Source of the DNA: Pseudomonadota bacterium
GTDB taxonomy: Bacteria; Myxococcota_A; UBA796; UBA9615
NCBI GenBank assembly: GCA_024229515.1
Contig: JAAESI010000242.1
Location: 186,001-250,000, forward strand
Direction of reading: 5' to 3'
DNA: 64,000 bases
The position numbers and the translations under genes are program-made. Below, piece by piece: positions 32,822 to 41,266 of this stretch (the first letter of the stretch is position 1; every line of letters starts with the position of its first letter). Under the pieces are notes generated by a model. That model made no database searches. It was not told the DNA's origin and was given only the letters and a program-made list of their open reading frames with translations.

Positions 32822-34281
32822 CGGGCATCGCTGGCGTACTGCACCGGGACGATGACGTCGCCGAGGCCGGCGTCGGTCTTGGGCAGATCGACCGGGAAGA
32901 GACGCTGCACCTGCAGCCCCCAGTCGATGGTCACGGGCCCGGTCAGGAGGGTGCCGGGCTTGACCGGGAGCAGCACGCCGAGGCCGAAGCCGCCCCCGAG
33001 GTTGTGGCCGTCCAGCAGTCCCGAAGCGCCGGGGCTAGCCGAGACCGCGCTCTGCTGCCAGCGCACGCCGAAGCGGACGCGCAGCTCCAGCGGATCCGGC
33101 TTGCCCGCGATGGCCCAGCCGGGGGGGCGCAGCTCGACGCCGAGGTTGGCGTCGACCGTGTCGTGGAAGGGGTTGTCGTCGAGCACCCGGCCGGAGACCG
33201 CCTCGTAGACGTCGGGTCCGCTCTCGCCGCCGAAGTCGATAGACAGGCTCCCCTGTTCCCCGTTCAGCCCCGTGACGACCTGGCCGTAGCTGGCCGCCAG
33301 CTGGGACCAGAGGTTCACCTGGGCGTCCGCTTCGATGGCGAAACGGGGCCGATCCAGGGCCATCGAGATGCGCACCTGGTGAGGGTCGAACATGTCCGTC
33401 AGGCCGAGGAAGACCTCCGCTTTGATCAGCTCGACGAGGCCGAACAAACCGTTGAGGGCAGCGAGGTTGATGACCTCGACATCAAGTGCGATAGGAGAGA
33501 TTTCGGTGCGGGACGCGGGCGACCAGGAGGCCCCCAGACGCAGCCCCTCCAGCCGCTTGTCGAAAGTGCCGAAGTCCAGCAGCGCGCTGACCTGGGGGCG
33601 GATGACGTAGCGGGCGGCCAGGTCGACGTCGTTCAGCGTCGCCTCGACCTGCGGGGGGTCGCCCTCGATGCCGATGATGTCGAGGTCGACGTTGATGATG
33701 CCGCGGGGGCGGACCGACAGACCGAAGCCGAGCCAGAGCCCGCCCTGGAGCGCGTCGTCCAGGAGCACGCCCCCGATCTTGGGAGCGCCGCGCACGGGGA
33801 GGCGGACCGACAGCCCCGCCGTGCCCATACCCCGCGCGACGCGGTTCTGGTAGCGCATCGAGTACGGAACCCACGGGTCCTTCGTCTCGTGGAAGTAGAT
33901 CCACGGCACCGGCAGCTGCACATGGGCGGCCGCGGTGACCCACGGACCCAGCATCTTGGCGAAGCCGATGGCGAACACGTGCGGCTGCACGGTGACCTTC
34001 GGCATCACCTCGTCGCTGCCGTCCCGCCGGACCACCCCATCCACCTCGGAGAGGAACACGTGGCCCCCCAGGTACTGGAGGTGGAAGGCGTCGTGCCGGA
34101 GCAGGCCCAACCCCGCGGAGTTGGTCGTCAGGGGGTGGGCGCCGTCCTCCAGCGCACCCGAGGCACCGCCCATCGAGGCGCTCTTGATCGAGGGCCCGAA
34201 CAACTCCGCCTGCGTCGCCGCCGCCGGGCTCGCGGCCAGCAGCGTCGCGAGCACGGCCCACCCGGCGCGGGCGTGGCTCAC
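32767..34281 (-). CDS. FadL/OmpP1-like outer-membrane beta-barrel protein
   Basis: This 504-residue protein has a signal peptide (HARAGWAVLATLLAASPAAA). The N terminus FGPSIKSASMGGASGALEDGAHPLTTNSAGLGLL is the hatch region of FadL-family transporters (gASxAGxGxaxxAdD..a...NPAgla). Many amphipathic strands follow, with the final strand GWVVASGLSAGLSF ending in Phe, as outer-membrane proteins do. It may import hydrophobic compounds. GTG at 34281 overlaps the SDR stop (GTGA), so uptake and the SDR enoyl-CoA reductase-like enzyme are coupled, which suggests lipid metabolism. Confidence 0.82.
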   Translation of the reverse strand: MSHARAGWAVLATLLAASPAAATQAELFGPSIKSASMGGASGALEDGAHPLTTNSAGLGLLRHDAFHLQYLGGHVFLSEVDGVVRRDGSDEVMPKVTVQPHVFAIGFAKMLGPWVTAAAHVQLPVPWIYFHETKDPWVPYSMRYQNRVARGMGTAGLSVRLPVRGAPKIGGVLLDDALQGGLWLGFGLSVRPRGIINVDLDIIGIEGDPPQVEATLNDVDLAARYVIRPQVSALLDFGTFDKRLEGLRLGASWSPASRTEISPIALDVEVINLAALNGLFGLVELIKAEVFLGLTDMFDPHQVRISMALDRPRFAIEADAQVNLWSQLAASYGQVVTGLNGEQGSLSIDFGGESGPDVYEAVSGRVLDDNPFHDTVDANLGVELRPPGWAIAGKPDPLELRVRFGVRWQQSAVSASPGASGLLDGHNLGGGFGLGVLLPVKPGTLLTGPVTIDWGLQVQRLFPVDLPKTDAGLGDVIVPVQYASDARWPGGWVVASGLSAGLSF

Positions 34282-35108
34282 TCGCCGCCGTACGGGGGCA
34301 TGGCGGTGTGCTCGGGGACCTCCCAGTGGAGGCGCCACAGGCTCCCCGCACCGTCGACGCGGAGCGTGTCTCCGCTGACGAACGCGGCTCCTTGCGAGGC
34401 CAGCCAGGCGACCGCCGAGGCGACCTCCCAGACCGTGCCGAGGCGCTTGGCGGGAATGTTTTCTTTCATCGCCAGGAACTGTTCCTGGAAGAAGGGGTCG
34501 TACGTAGCCACCCCCGAGGACATCACGATCCCCGGAGCAACCCCATTGACCCGGATCCCGTTGTGCGCCCACTCGACGGCCAGCGTTTGCGTCATGTTGA
34601 CGACCCCTGCCCGCGCCGCGCCGGTGTGGACCATGCCGGGGAACCCGCGCCACATGTCCGCGACGATGTTCACGATCGCGCCGCCGTGCTTCTGCATCCA
34701 GGCGGTGTAGGCCTCGCGGCAGCAGACGAACGTGCCCTGAAGATTGGTCTCCTGGACCGCTTTCCAGCCCTTGGTGCGGACGTAGCCCGCGGGGCTCGGA
34801 AACTGCCCGCCGGCGTTGTTGACGAGGATGTCGATCGAGCCGAAGCGCTCGACCGTCGCGACCATCATCGCGGCGATCTGCTCATCCTCGCGGATGTTGC
34901 ACACGGACCACGCGACGTCGATGCCGAGCTCCGTCAGTTCGGCCGTCGCGGCCTCCAGCCGTTCCTGCTTGCGAGCCCCGATCATCACCTTGGCGCCGAG
35001 GCGCCCAAGCTCGATCGCGATCGCCTTGCCAATGCCGCTGCCGCCGCCCGTCACGACGGCGGTCTTGCCATCGAACAGACCATCCCTGAACACACTGAGG
35101 GGAGTCAT
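34278..35108 (-). CDS. PECR-like short-chain dehydrogenase (trans-2-enoyl-CoA reductase type)
   Basis: This SDR enzyme of 276 residues has a Rossmann motif AVVTGGGSGIGKAIA, an NADP-type ARKQERLEAA, and ILVNNAGGQFPSP. In the catalytic region the usual YxxxK is not present; the sequence reads GFPGMVHTGAARAGVVNMTQTLAVEWAHNGIRVNGVAPG. This matches peroxisomal trans-2-enoyl-CoA reductase (PECR), which shares the GAARAGV segment. Predicted to reduce enoyl-CoA with NADPH. ATG at 35108 is preferred over one 27 bases upstream. It is followed by the FadL-like gene. Confidence 0.85.
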   Translation of the reverse strand: MTPLSVFRDGLFDGKTAVVTGGGSGIGKAIAIELGRLGAKVMIGARKQERLEAATAELTELGIDVAWSVCNIREDEQIAAMMVATVERFGSIDILVNNAGGQFPSPAGYVRTKGWKAVQETNLQGTFVCCREAYTAWMQKHGGAIVNIVADMWRGFPGMVHTGAARAGVVNMTQTLAVEWAHNGIRVNGVAPGIVMSSGVATYDPFFQEQFLAMKENIPAKRLGTVWEVASAVAWLASQGAAFVSGDTLRVDGAGSLWRLHWEVPEHTAMPPYGGE

Positions 35109-35170
35109 TGCCGCGCGAGGATACACGTGTGGCATTCTCCCGCGACTTCCATGGAGGAGAGGAAGAACCC

Positions 35171-36094
35171 ATGACCGAAAGCATCGGAACCGGCAGCACC
35201 AATCCGACGGTGATTTTCCTGGCCAACCTGCGCGATCAGGCCTGGTTCCAGAACTTCATCATCGTCATCATCCTGGCCGCGGGTGTGCTGGTCGGGATCC
35301 AGACGTACCCCTCAATGGTCGCCAAATACGGCACGACCATGGACCTGCTCGACTCGATCATCCTGTGGATCTTCGTGGCCGAGATCGTGGTCAAGATGGG
35401 CGCCGAAGGCAGCAAGCCGTGGCGCTACTTCTTCGATGCGTGGAACGTCTTCGACTTCTTGATCGTGGCGGTCTGTTTCCTCCCGATCGGCGCCGAGTAC
35501 GTCGCCGTGCTCCGACTGGCCCGGCTCCTGCGCGTGCTGAAGCTGGTCAAGGCGCTGCCGAAGCTGCAGATCCTGGTCGGCGCGCTCCTGAAGTCGATCC
35601 CCTCGATGTTCTACATCGCCCTTCTGCTGTTCGGCCTCTTCTACCTCTACTCGGTGCTGGGCACGTTCCTGTTCCAGGCCAACGATCCGGTCCACTTCCG
35701 GGACCTCCAGACCGCCCACCTCTCGATGTACCGCGTCTCCACCCTCGAGGACTGGACCGACGTGATGTACATCAACATGTACGGCTGCGATGAGTACGGG
35801 TACGACGAAACCAGCACTCACCCCTGCACCCAGCCGCAGGCCTACGGTTGGATCGCCGCGTTCTTCTTCAGCTCCTTCGTGCTGCTGGCCACGATGATCA
35901 TTTTGAACCTGTTCATCGGCGTGATCATGACGGGCATGGAGGAGGCTCAGGGAGACGTCAGAAAGGCGGACGCACAGGCTGCCGGGGCCGGAGAATCGAC
36001 GGCCGACCGGATCGCGCGGATCCTGGCCACGCTCGATGTCCTCAAGGACGAACTCGCCGACCTCGCCGTGCTCTCGGAGGAAGAAGAGAGCTGA
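35171..36094 (+). CDS. bacterial voltage-gated ion channel (BacNav/Cav-like)
   Basis: This single-domain six-helix cation channel of 307 residues would form tetramers in the inner membrane. S1-S3 are recognisable (FIIVIILAAGVLVGIQ, LDSIILWIFVAEIVVK, FDAWNVFDFLIVAVCF). S4 is VAVLRLARLLRVLKLVKALPKL with Arg/Lys every third residue. S5 and the pore follow, with selectivity filter TLEDW at 191-195. An extra loop with two Cys (YGCDEYGYDETSTHPCTQ) precedes S6 (FFFSSFVLLATMIILNLFIGVIM). The cytosolic tail ends in a helix (ARILATLDVLKDELADLAVL) that may be a coiled coil. AGGAAGAACCC precedes ATG. Confidence 0.92.
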   Translation: MTESIGTGSTNPTVIFLANLRDQAWFQNFIIVIILAAGVLVGIQTYPSMVAKYGTTMDLLDSIILWIFVAEIVVKMGAEGSKPWRYFFDAWNVFDFLIVAVCFLPIGAEYVAVLRLARLLRVLKLVKALPKLQILVGALLKSIPSMFYIALLLFGLFYLYSVLGTFLFQANDPVHFRDLQTAHLSMYRVSTLEDWTDVMYINMYGCDEYGYDETSTHPCTQPQAYGWIAAFFFSSFVLLATMIILNLFIGVIMTGMEEAQGDVRKADAQAAGAGESTADRIARILATLDVLKDELADLAVLSEEEES

Positions 36095-36106
36095 CCTCAC
36101 GGTCGC

Positions 36107-39100
36107 TCAGCCGGGCACCCGCGACAGCAGGCCGTCGATGACGGTCAGCCCCACCTCCTCGTCCAGCAGCTCCCACTGCTGGCGGGCGAGCAGGAACGCC
36201 TCCCGCGCCCGGCCGGTCTCCCCCTGATCCAGGGCGACCTCGCCCGCCAGGCGCGCCACCGTGGCGATGTCCTGGGGGGCACCGGCCCGCTCCCCGAGCA
36301 ACTCCACCGCCCGCTCCAGGGCGTCGTCCCAGCCGCTCCAGTCCCGCCGGTCCGCGAGCACGGGCAGGCGGTACACCAGCAGCTGCCCCAGCCAGGGCCG
36401 CTGAGCCGCCGCCGCCCGGGCTCTTTCGATCCGGTAGAGGGTCTCGCTGAGCGCGTTCATGTCACGCCGCAGCGCGTGGATGAGGGCGACGTTCAGCCCC
36501 GTCACGATCGCCGCGGGGGAGCCGATCGACGTGAGCAGATCCCACGCCTCACAGAAGCCCGCTTCGGCGTCGTCCAGGCGCCCGCGCAGGTAGGCCACCG
36601 CGGCGAGGCCGTTGATGGCCTGCGAGAGGCCGAAGCGGTTGCCCATCGTGCGGAACAGGTCGGCGAGCGATTCGAACACCTGCTCGGCGGTGTCCAGGTC
36701 GCCGGTGTCCTGGGCGATCGTGCCGATGCCGTGCAGGCACTGGGCCTCCCCCAGCTGGCTTCCCGCTTCCCCGTAGAGCTCCAATGCCTCGCTGTAGAGC
36801 GTGTGGGCGCCGGCGAAGTCGCACTCCTGGCGGCGGACCGAGCCCAGGTAGAAGAGCACGCGCGCGCGGGTCGCCCGATCCTCGGCGGGGCACAGCCTCA
36901 GCGCTTCTTCCCAGCGCTCGACGGCCTCGTCCATGTCGCCCCCGAGGCGCGCGAGGATGCCCTGCTGCCCCACCGCCCGGGCCAACACCGTGGCCCAGCC
37001 GTAGCGGGCACCTCGAACCTCCGCCTTGCGGGCGTCCTCGAGCGCGTCCTCCAGCAAGCCGAGGTGGACCTTGGCGCCGCAACGCAGCAGCAGGCACTCG
37101 CCCCACCGAGGGTCCGCCTTGCTCGCCGCCGCGCGGACCAGCGCTTCCTCGCGCCGGGCCACCACCTGGAGCGCTTCGCGGTACTCGTTGACCTCCACGA
37201 GCTCCCACGCCGCCTCGCCCAGATGGGTGATCGCCTCGTCCAGGCTGTCGCCCTCGAGCAGGTGGGTGCCGAGCCGCCGGGCGAGCCCCGAGGCGTCGTC
37301 CGCGTACCGCCCGCGCAACATGCCGACGCACGCCAGGTGCCAGCGCTGCCAGCGGCCGGCGTCCCGGGCGCTCTGCTCCAGGGTGTCCCGCAGGAGTTCG
37401 GAGGCGAAGGCGAACCCGCTCTCGCTCTCGGTGGCGAGGCCGTCGTTCAGGAGGGTGTCGATCAGGCTGGGATCGGCCTTGAGTTGGGCCTGCCCGCAGG
37501 CGTGGTTCCACTCGAAGGCATCGACCCGCAGGCCCAACGCGGCGGCCAACTCCAGCGTCTCCCGCACCTGCCCGCCGGTTCCCTCGACCACGCGTTCGAT
37601 GCGGTCCCGCCAGAGCTCGTTGAGGTCGCCGGGGAGCACCAGGGCGGGGTGGTGCCCCTTGCCCTTGAGGCGGAACCCCTCCCGCCCCGGGCGGAGCAGG
37701 CCGCGCCGCACCCAGTCGCCGACGAGCTGCACCACGAACAGCGGGTTGCCCCCGGCCCTCGCCTCCACCGCCGCGGCCAGATCGCCTTCGAGCCCCAGCA
37801 CGTCCCGAACCAGCTGGCGGCAGTGCTCGACGCCCAGCGGCGGGACCTCCAGGCGGTGGGTGTGCTCCAGCCGCATCAGTTCGTCCAGCCGGCGAGCCTC
37901 GATCGGCCGCTCCGCCAACGCGGGCGCGCTGACGGTCAGCAGCATCAGCACGGGGCCGGTCGCCGACGGGGGCGAGCTGAGGATGTGCTCCGCCAGGGAG
38001 ATCGCCTGCCCTCCCCACTGCACGTCGTCCAGCCACAGCACCAGCGGCCGCTCGGCCGCGCGCCGGCGCAGGAGCCGCTGCAGCAGCGAGTTCCGCTGGG
38101 CGGGATCGAGGAACCGCACCGGCAGGTCGGCCTCGCTGCCGACCCACTCCTGGCGCGGGGACACGAACTCGGTGAGCGCCTCGAACTCGTAGGCGTCGTC
38201 GACCCCCTCGGGCTTGAGCACGTCCTCGACGCGGTACCGCACCTCGATCCGGTTGAGGCCGTGGCAGCCCAGCAGGGTCGTGACGAGGCCCCGCAGGCCG
38301 GTGGTGCGGCTGGGCATCGGGTCGTGCACCACGCGCAGGGCGGAGGCACCGCCGACCTCCTCGGCTCGCTCGCTGACGAACTCCGCGATCCGGCTCTTGC
38401 CGCAACCGGGCGCGCCCTCCAAGAGGATCAGCCGCTGGCCGGCCGTGGCCCAGACCTCGTGGAGGTTGTTCCAGAGGTCGTTGAGCTGCTCCTCCCGACC
38501 GAGCACCGGCAGGCTGCGGAGGCCGTGCAGCCCCAGGCCGGCGCCGCCGAGGCGAACCGGAGACCGACGGGCGGTGCGCGGCGGTCTCCACGAGCTGGGC
38601 AGGGGGGGCGCACCGAAGATGAGCGACTCCTCCAACTCCCGAAGGGCGAAGGCGGCGTCCGCGGCGCAGCGGAAGCGGGCCCGGGCGGACTTCTCGAGGA
38701 GCCGGCGGACCCACTCGTCCAGCCCCGTCGGCACGTCGAAGCGGGGGTCCAGCGGCGGCGGCGCCGTGTTCAGGTGCCCCCACACCACGCTGAACAGGTC
38801 CTGGCCCGCGAACGGCCGCCGGCCGCAGATGAGCTCCCAGGCGATGCAGCCGACCGCGTACAGGTCGGTCGAGGGGTCGAAGTCGCGCCAGGCGTGGTGG
38901 TGCTGCTCGGGCGCCATGTACCAGGGCGTACCCGTGGTCCCCTCCCCTTCGACGTCTTCGTCCGACTCCAGGGCGTGGGCGATGCCGAAGTCGGTGATGC
39001 GGAGGCCGGGCCGATCGTTGTCGGGTCCCGCGTACAGGATGTTGGCGGGCTTCAGATCGCGGTGGATGACCCCGCGAGCGTGCGCGTGGGCGAGGGCGGC

Positions 39101-39487
39101 GAGCAGGTCCAGCAGCGTGGCCCGGAGGGCCTCAAAGTCATCCAGCGGGACCGAAGGGTCCAGCACCCCGCCGTCCAGCAACTCCATCGCCAAGTAGGGG
39201 CTCCCTTCAACGAGCCGGCCGCCGGAGCGCTCGGCGGCATCGGACCCCACGGCGCCGAACTCGAGCACGCGGACGATCCCCGGGTGGTCGAGCCGAGCGA
39301 CGGCTCGAACCTCGTTGCGGAACGCGGCCTGCAGTTCGGGATCGCGGGCGACGTCGGCGGTGATCACCTTGATCGCGACCGGCACCCCCTGGGCCGCGTG
39401 GCGCCCGCGCCAGACCTCGCCCATGCCGCCGCCCCCGATGGGCGCCTCCAGCACGAACGGTCCCAGCGGAATCGCGTCCCCGGGCAT
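36107..39487 (-). CDS. Ser/Thr protein kinase with AAA-type ATPase and TPR repeats
   Basis: This 1126-residue cytosolic signalling protein starts with a Hanks-type kinase (~10-280): Gly loop IGGGGMGEVWRG, VAIK with Lys40, HRDLKPAN at 142-149, DFG at 166-168 and APEQ at 192-195. A STAND-like ATPase follows, with Walker A LLEGAPGCGKSRIAEF (~360) and Walker B LVLWLDDVQW (~485). The C-terminal ~450 residues form TPR-like repeats (for example ARVLFYLGSVRRQECDFAGAHTLYSEAL). No transmembrane helix is visible. The start overlaps the lipoprotein stop (TGATG). Such proteins are typical of myxobacteria; inputs and targets are unknown. Confidence 0.93.
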   Translation of the reverse strand: MPGDAIPLGPFVLEAPIGGGGMGEVWRGRHAAQGVPVAIKVITADVARDPELQAAFRNEVRAVARLDHPGIVRVLEFGAVGSDAAERSGGRLVEGSPYLAMELLDGGVLDPSVPLDDFEALRATLLDLLAALAHAHARGVIHRDLKPANILYAGPDNDRPGLRITDFGIAHALESDEDVEGEGTTGTPWYMAPEQHHHAWRDFDPSTDLYAVGCIAWELICGRRPFAGQDLFSVVWGHLNTAPPPLDPRFDVPTGLDEWVRRLLEKSARARFRCAADAAFALRELEESLIFGAPPLPSSWRPPRTARRSPVRLGGAGLGLHGLRSLPVLGREEQLNDLWNNLHEVWATAGQRLILLEGAPGCGKSRIAEFVSERAEEVGGASALRVVHDPMPSRTTGLRGLVTTLLGCHGLNRIEVRYRVEDVLKPEGVDDAYEFEALTEFVSPRQEWVGSEADLPVRFLDPAQRNSLLQRLLRRRAAERPLVLWLDDVQWGGQAISLAEHILSSPPSATGPVLMLLTVSAPALAERPIEARRLDELMRLEHTHRLEVPPLGVEHCRQLVRDVLGLEGDLAAAVEARAGGNPLFVVQLVGDWVRRGLLRPGREGFRLKGKGHHPALVLPGDLNELWRDRIERVVEGTGGQVRETLELAAALGLRVDAFEWNHACGQAQLKADPSLIDTLLNDGLATESESGFAFASELLRDTLEQSARDAGRWQRWHLACVGMLRGRYADDASGLARRLGTHLLEGDSLDEAITHLGEAAWELVEVNEYREALQVVARREEALVRAAASKADPRWGECLLLRCGAKVHLGLLEDALEDARKAEVRGARYGWATVLARAVGQQGILARLGGDMDEAVERWEEALRLCPAEDRATRARVLFYLGSVRRQECDFAGAHTLYSEALELYGEAGSQLGEAQCLHGIGTIAQDTGDLDTAEQVFESLADLFRTMGNRFGLSQAINGLAAVAYLRGRLDDAEAGFCEAWDLLTSIGSPAAIVTGLNVALIHALRRDMNALSETLYRIERARAAAAQRPWLGQLLVYRLPVLADRRDWSGWDDALERAVELLGERAGAPQDIATVARLAGEVALDQGETGRAREAFLLARQQWELLDEEVGLTVIDGLLSRVPG

Positions 39488-41250
39488 CACTCGGCGGCGG
39501 GCCAGGACGCGAGCACGTGGCGCGCCTCGTCCCCCACCGTCGCGTGGGGGAGGCTGATGCCTCCGCCGAAGGCCCGCGGCTCGACGAACCGGACCGTGAG
39601 GGCCCAGGCGTCGGTGGAGTCGAACGACGTCGTGCCCAGCGGGATGGACGCGGTGAGGGTGCGCGTCGAGCCGGGCCCCCACTGGCTCGTCGAGGGGTCG
39701 GCCTCGACCACCACCGGGGTCTGGGCCTCTCCGCTGGCGACGTCCACGAGCGCGACCTCGATCACGCGGTCGGCGTAGGCCCGGGTCCCGCCTGTGTTCG
39801 CCACGTCGAACTCGACGTCCAGCACGGTCAGGTTCTCCCAATCGGGGCGCAGCCGGACCTCGGTCACGACGTAGCGGTAGCCCAGCTGATCTCCGTAGCT
39901 CGTGATGGGCGCCCACACGGCGTCGTCCGAGTGGGTGCCGCAGGCGGTGCTGGGCGGGGCCGCCGCGATCATCCACTCGCTGGTGCAGGCTTTCCCGCTG
40001 AGCACCATCATCGAGGGCGGCGCGTACTGGAACCGCACGTCCAGGGTGCGCTGGAAGAAGGCGGCGAAGCTGCCGTAGGTGCCCTCGTCCCACGTGCCCG
40101 CGGTGTCGGCGAACCGCCACGCGCCGAGGCCGTCCAACAAGGCGGCGTCGTACAGGATCCGGTGATCGGGCCAGAGCTCGGCGGGGAGGAAGCCGCCGTA
40201 GGGGTCGTCCGCCGGGTAGGGATCGCCGCTGCCTTCGTCGGGGAATCGATCGAAGTCAGGCTCGGGGCAGCCCATGCAGTCGTCCCGGATTTGCACGTTG
40301 TCCGACGGAAGGGACTCGATCAGCGTGTCGGCCTGCACCCCCGCGTGGGACAGCGCGCGGTAGGGCAGGAACAGGGGAACGCCGTCGAACGCGTCCGCGT
40401 ACTGGTCGATCCAGGTCGCCACGCCCGCCGCCCAGGAAGTCTCGGAGAAGGTCGCCGGGCCGCCGTCGAACCAGAGTTCGGGGTGCTCGAAGTCCCAGGA
40501 GCCGCCCACTCCGACGCCGGAGACGTCGACGTAGGCGAGGCCCACCTCGTCGCCGAACTCGTCGCCCAGGGCCGCGATCATGGGGGCGACGAAGAGGAAG
40601 TAGTCGGGGTCGCCGTAGTGCGGCCGGTAGATGACGCCATCGCCGCCGCCGGTCTCGGCCGCGGAGTCGTCGTCGTCGCCCGCCGAGTCGTCGTCGTCAC
40701 CCGCCGAGTCGTCGTCGTCACCCGCGGAGTCGTCGTCGTCGCCGGTCGGTTCTCCGATCGTGACCAGGGCGATGACCCCGTCGGGGAACGGCTCGGGCGG
40801 GTCGGTGTTCGTCGGCCACGCGGGGGGAAGGTCCTCGACGGTGTCGGCGTACAGACGGAGCGCGGCGTACCGCCCCCGGTCGATCGCTTCGTCGATGAAG
40901 CCGGCCTTGTTGCCGTTGGCGAGCCCATCGGGGTTCGAGCCGTCGCCCGGCTCGTACCACTCACGCAGGGTGCCGGTGACCTGGATGACCGACGCGACCC
41001 GGAACGGATCGCCGCCAGCGGTCGATGTGAGGGCGCCCCAGTCTCGGTTCGGGTTGCTCGCGATCCAGCCGGCGTCGGGGTTGCGCACGGCGCCCTCGAG
41101 CAGCTCGGGGACGAGGGTCACGGTCTCGGGCCCGGTGGCGTCGTCGTCGTCCGCGGGCGTGGAGGTGGGCGGCTCGACCGGTTCCCAGCCGCTGCCGCAC
41201 CCGACCAGGAGGACGGCCGCAAGCAGGCTGAACGGAACGCTCCGAGTCAC
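39487..41250 (-). CDS. lipoprotein, DUF4832/glycoside-hydrolase-like, with Asp-Ser-Ala repeat
   Basis: This 587-residue lipoprotein has signal peptide LLAAVLLVGC-G and an Asp-rich linker (PADDDDATG). The first conserved part (VPELLEGAVRNPDAGWIASNP) and the later FDGVPLFLPYRALSHAG and FFQRTLDVRFQYAPPSMM resemble bacterial DUF4832/DUF4874 barrel proteins, and a C-terminal beta domain follows (RYVVTEVRLRPDWENLTVLDVEFDVANTG). A GDDDDSA heptad is repeated four times (residues ~168-196). It may act on surface polysaccharides; this is a guess from fold-like resemblance. Coupled to the kinase downstream. Confidence 0.7.
   Translation of the reverse strand: MTRSVPFSLLAAVLLVGCGSGWEPVEPPTSTPADDDDATGPETVTLVPELLEGAVRNPDAGWIASNPNRDWGALTSTAGGDPFRVASVIQVTGTLREWYEPGDGSNPDGLANGNKAGFIDEAIDRGRYAALRLYADTVEDLPPAWPTNTDPPEPFPDGVIALVTIGEPTGDDDDSAGDDDDSAGDDDDSAGDDDDSAAETGGGDGVIYRPHYGDPDYFLFVAPMIAALGDEFGDEVGLAYVDVSGVGVGGSWDFEHPELWFDGGPATFSETSWAAGVATWIDQYADAFDGVPLFLPYRALSHAGVQADTLIESLPSDNVQIRDDCMGCPEPDFDRFPDEGSGDPYPADDPYGGFLPAELWPDHRILYDAALLDGLGAWRFADTAGTWDEGTYGSFAAFFQRTLDVRFQYAPPSMMVLSGKACTSEWMIAAAPPSTACGTHSDDAVWAPITSYGDQLGYRYVVTEVRLRPDWENLTVLDVEFDVANTGGTRAYADRVIEVALVDVASGEAQTPVVVEADPSTSQWGPGSTRTLTASIPLGTTSFDSTDAWALTVRFVEPRAFGGGISLPHATVGDEARHVLASWPAAE
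40661..40744 (-). repeat. in-gene tandem repeat, 4 x 21 bases (GDDDDSA)
   Basis: Four consecutive 21-base units (40661-40681, 40682-40702, 40703-40723, 40724-40744) differ only at one or two third positions and each encodes Gly-Asp-Asp-Asp-Asp-Ser-Ala. The near-identity at the DNA level suggests recent slippage expansion. The same DDDDSA string occurs in another lipoprotein of the window (21993-22868). Confidence 0.95.
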
Positions 41251-41266
41251 CTGCGTACTCTAGCGA

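Noticed and set aside
40661..40744. CRISPR-like or regulatory tandem repeat
   Set aside because: Units are 21 bases without spacers and keep the reading frame as GDDDDSA; it is a coding repeat.
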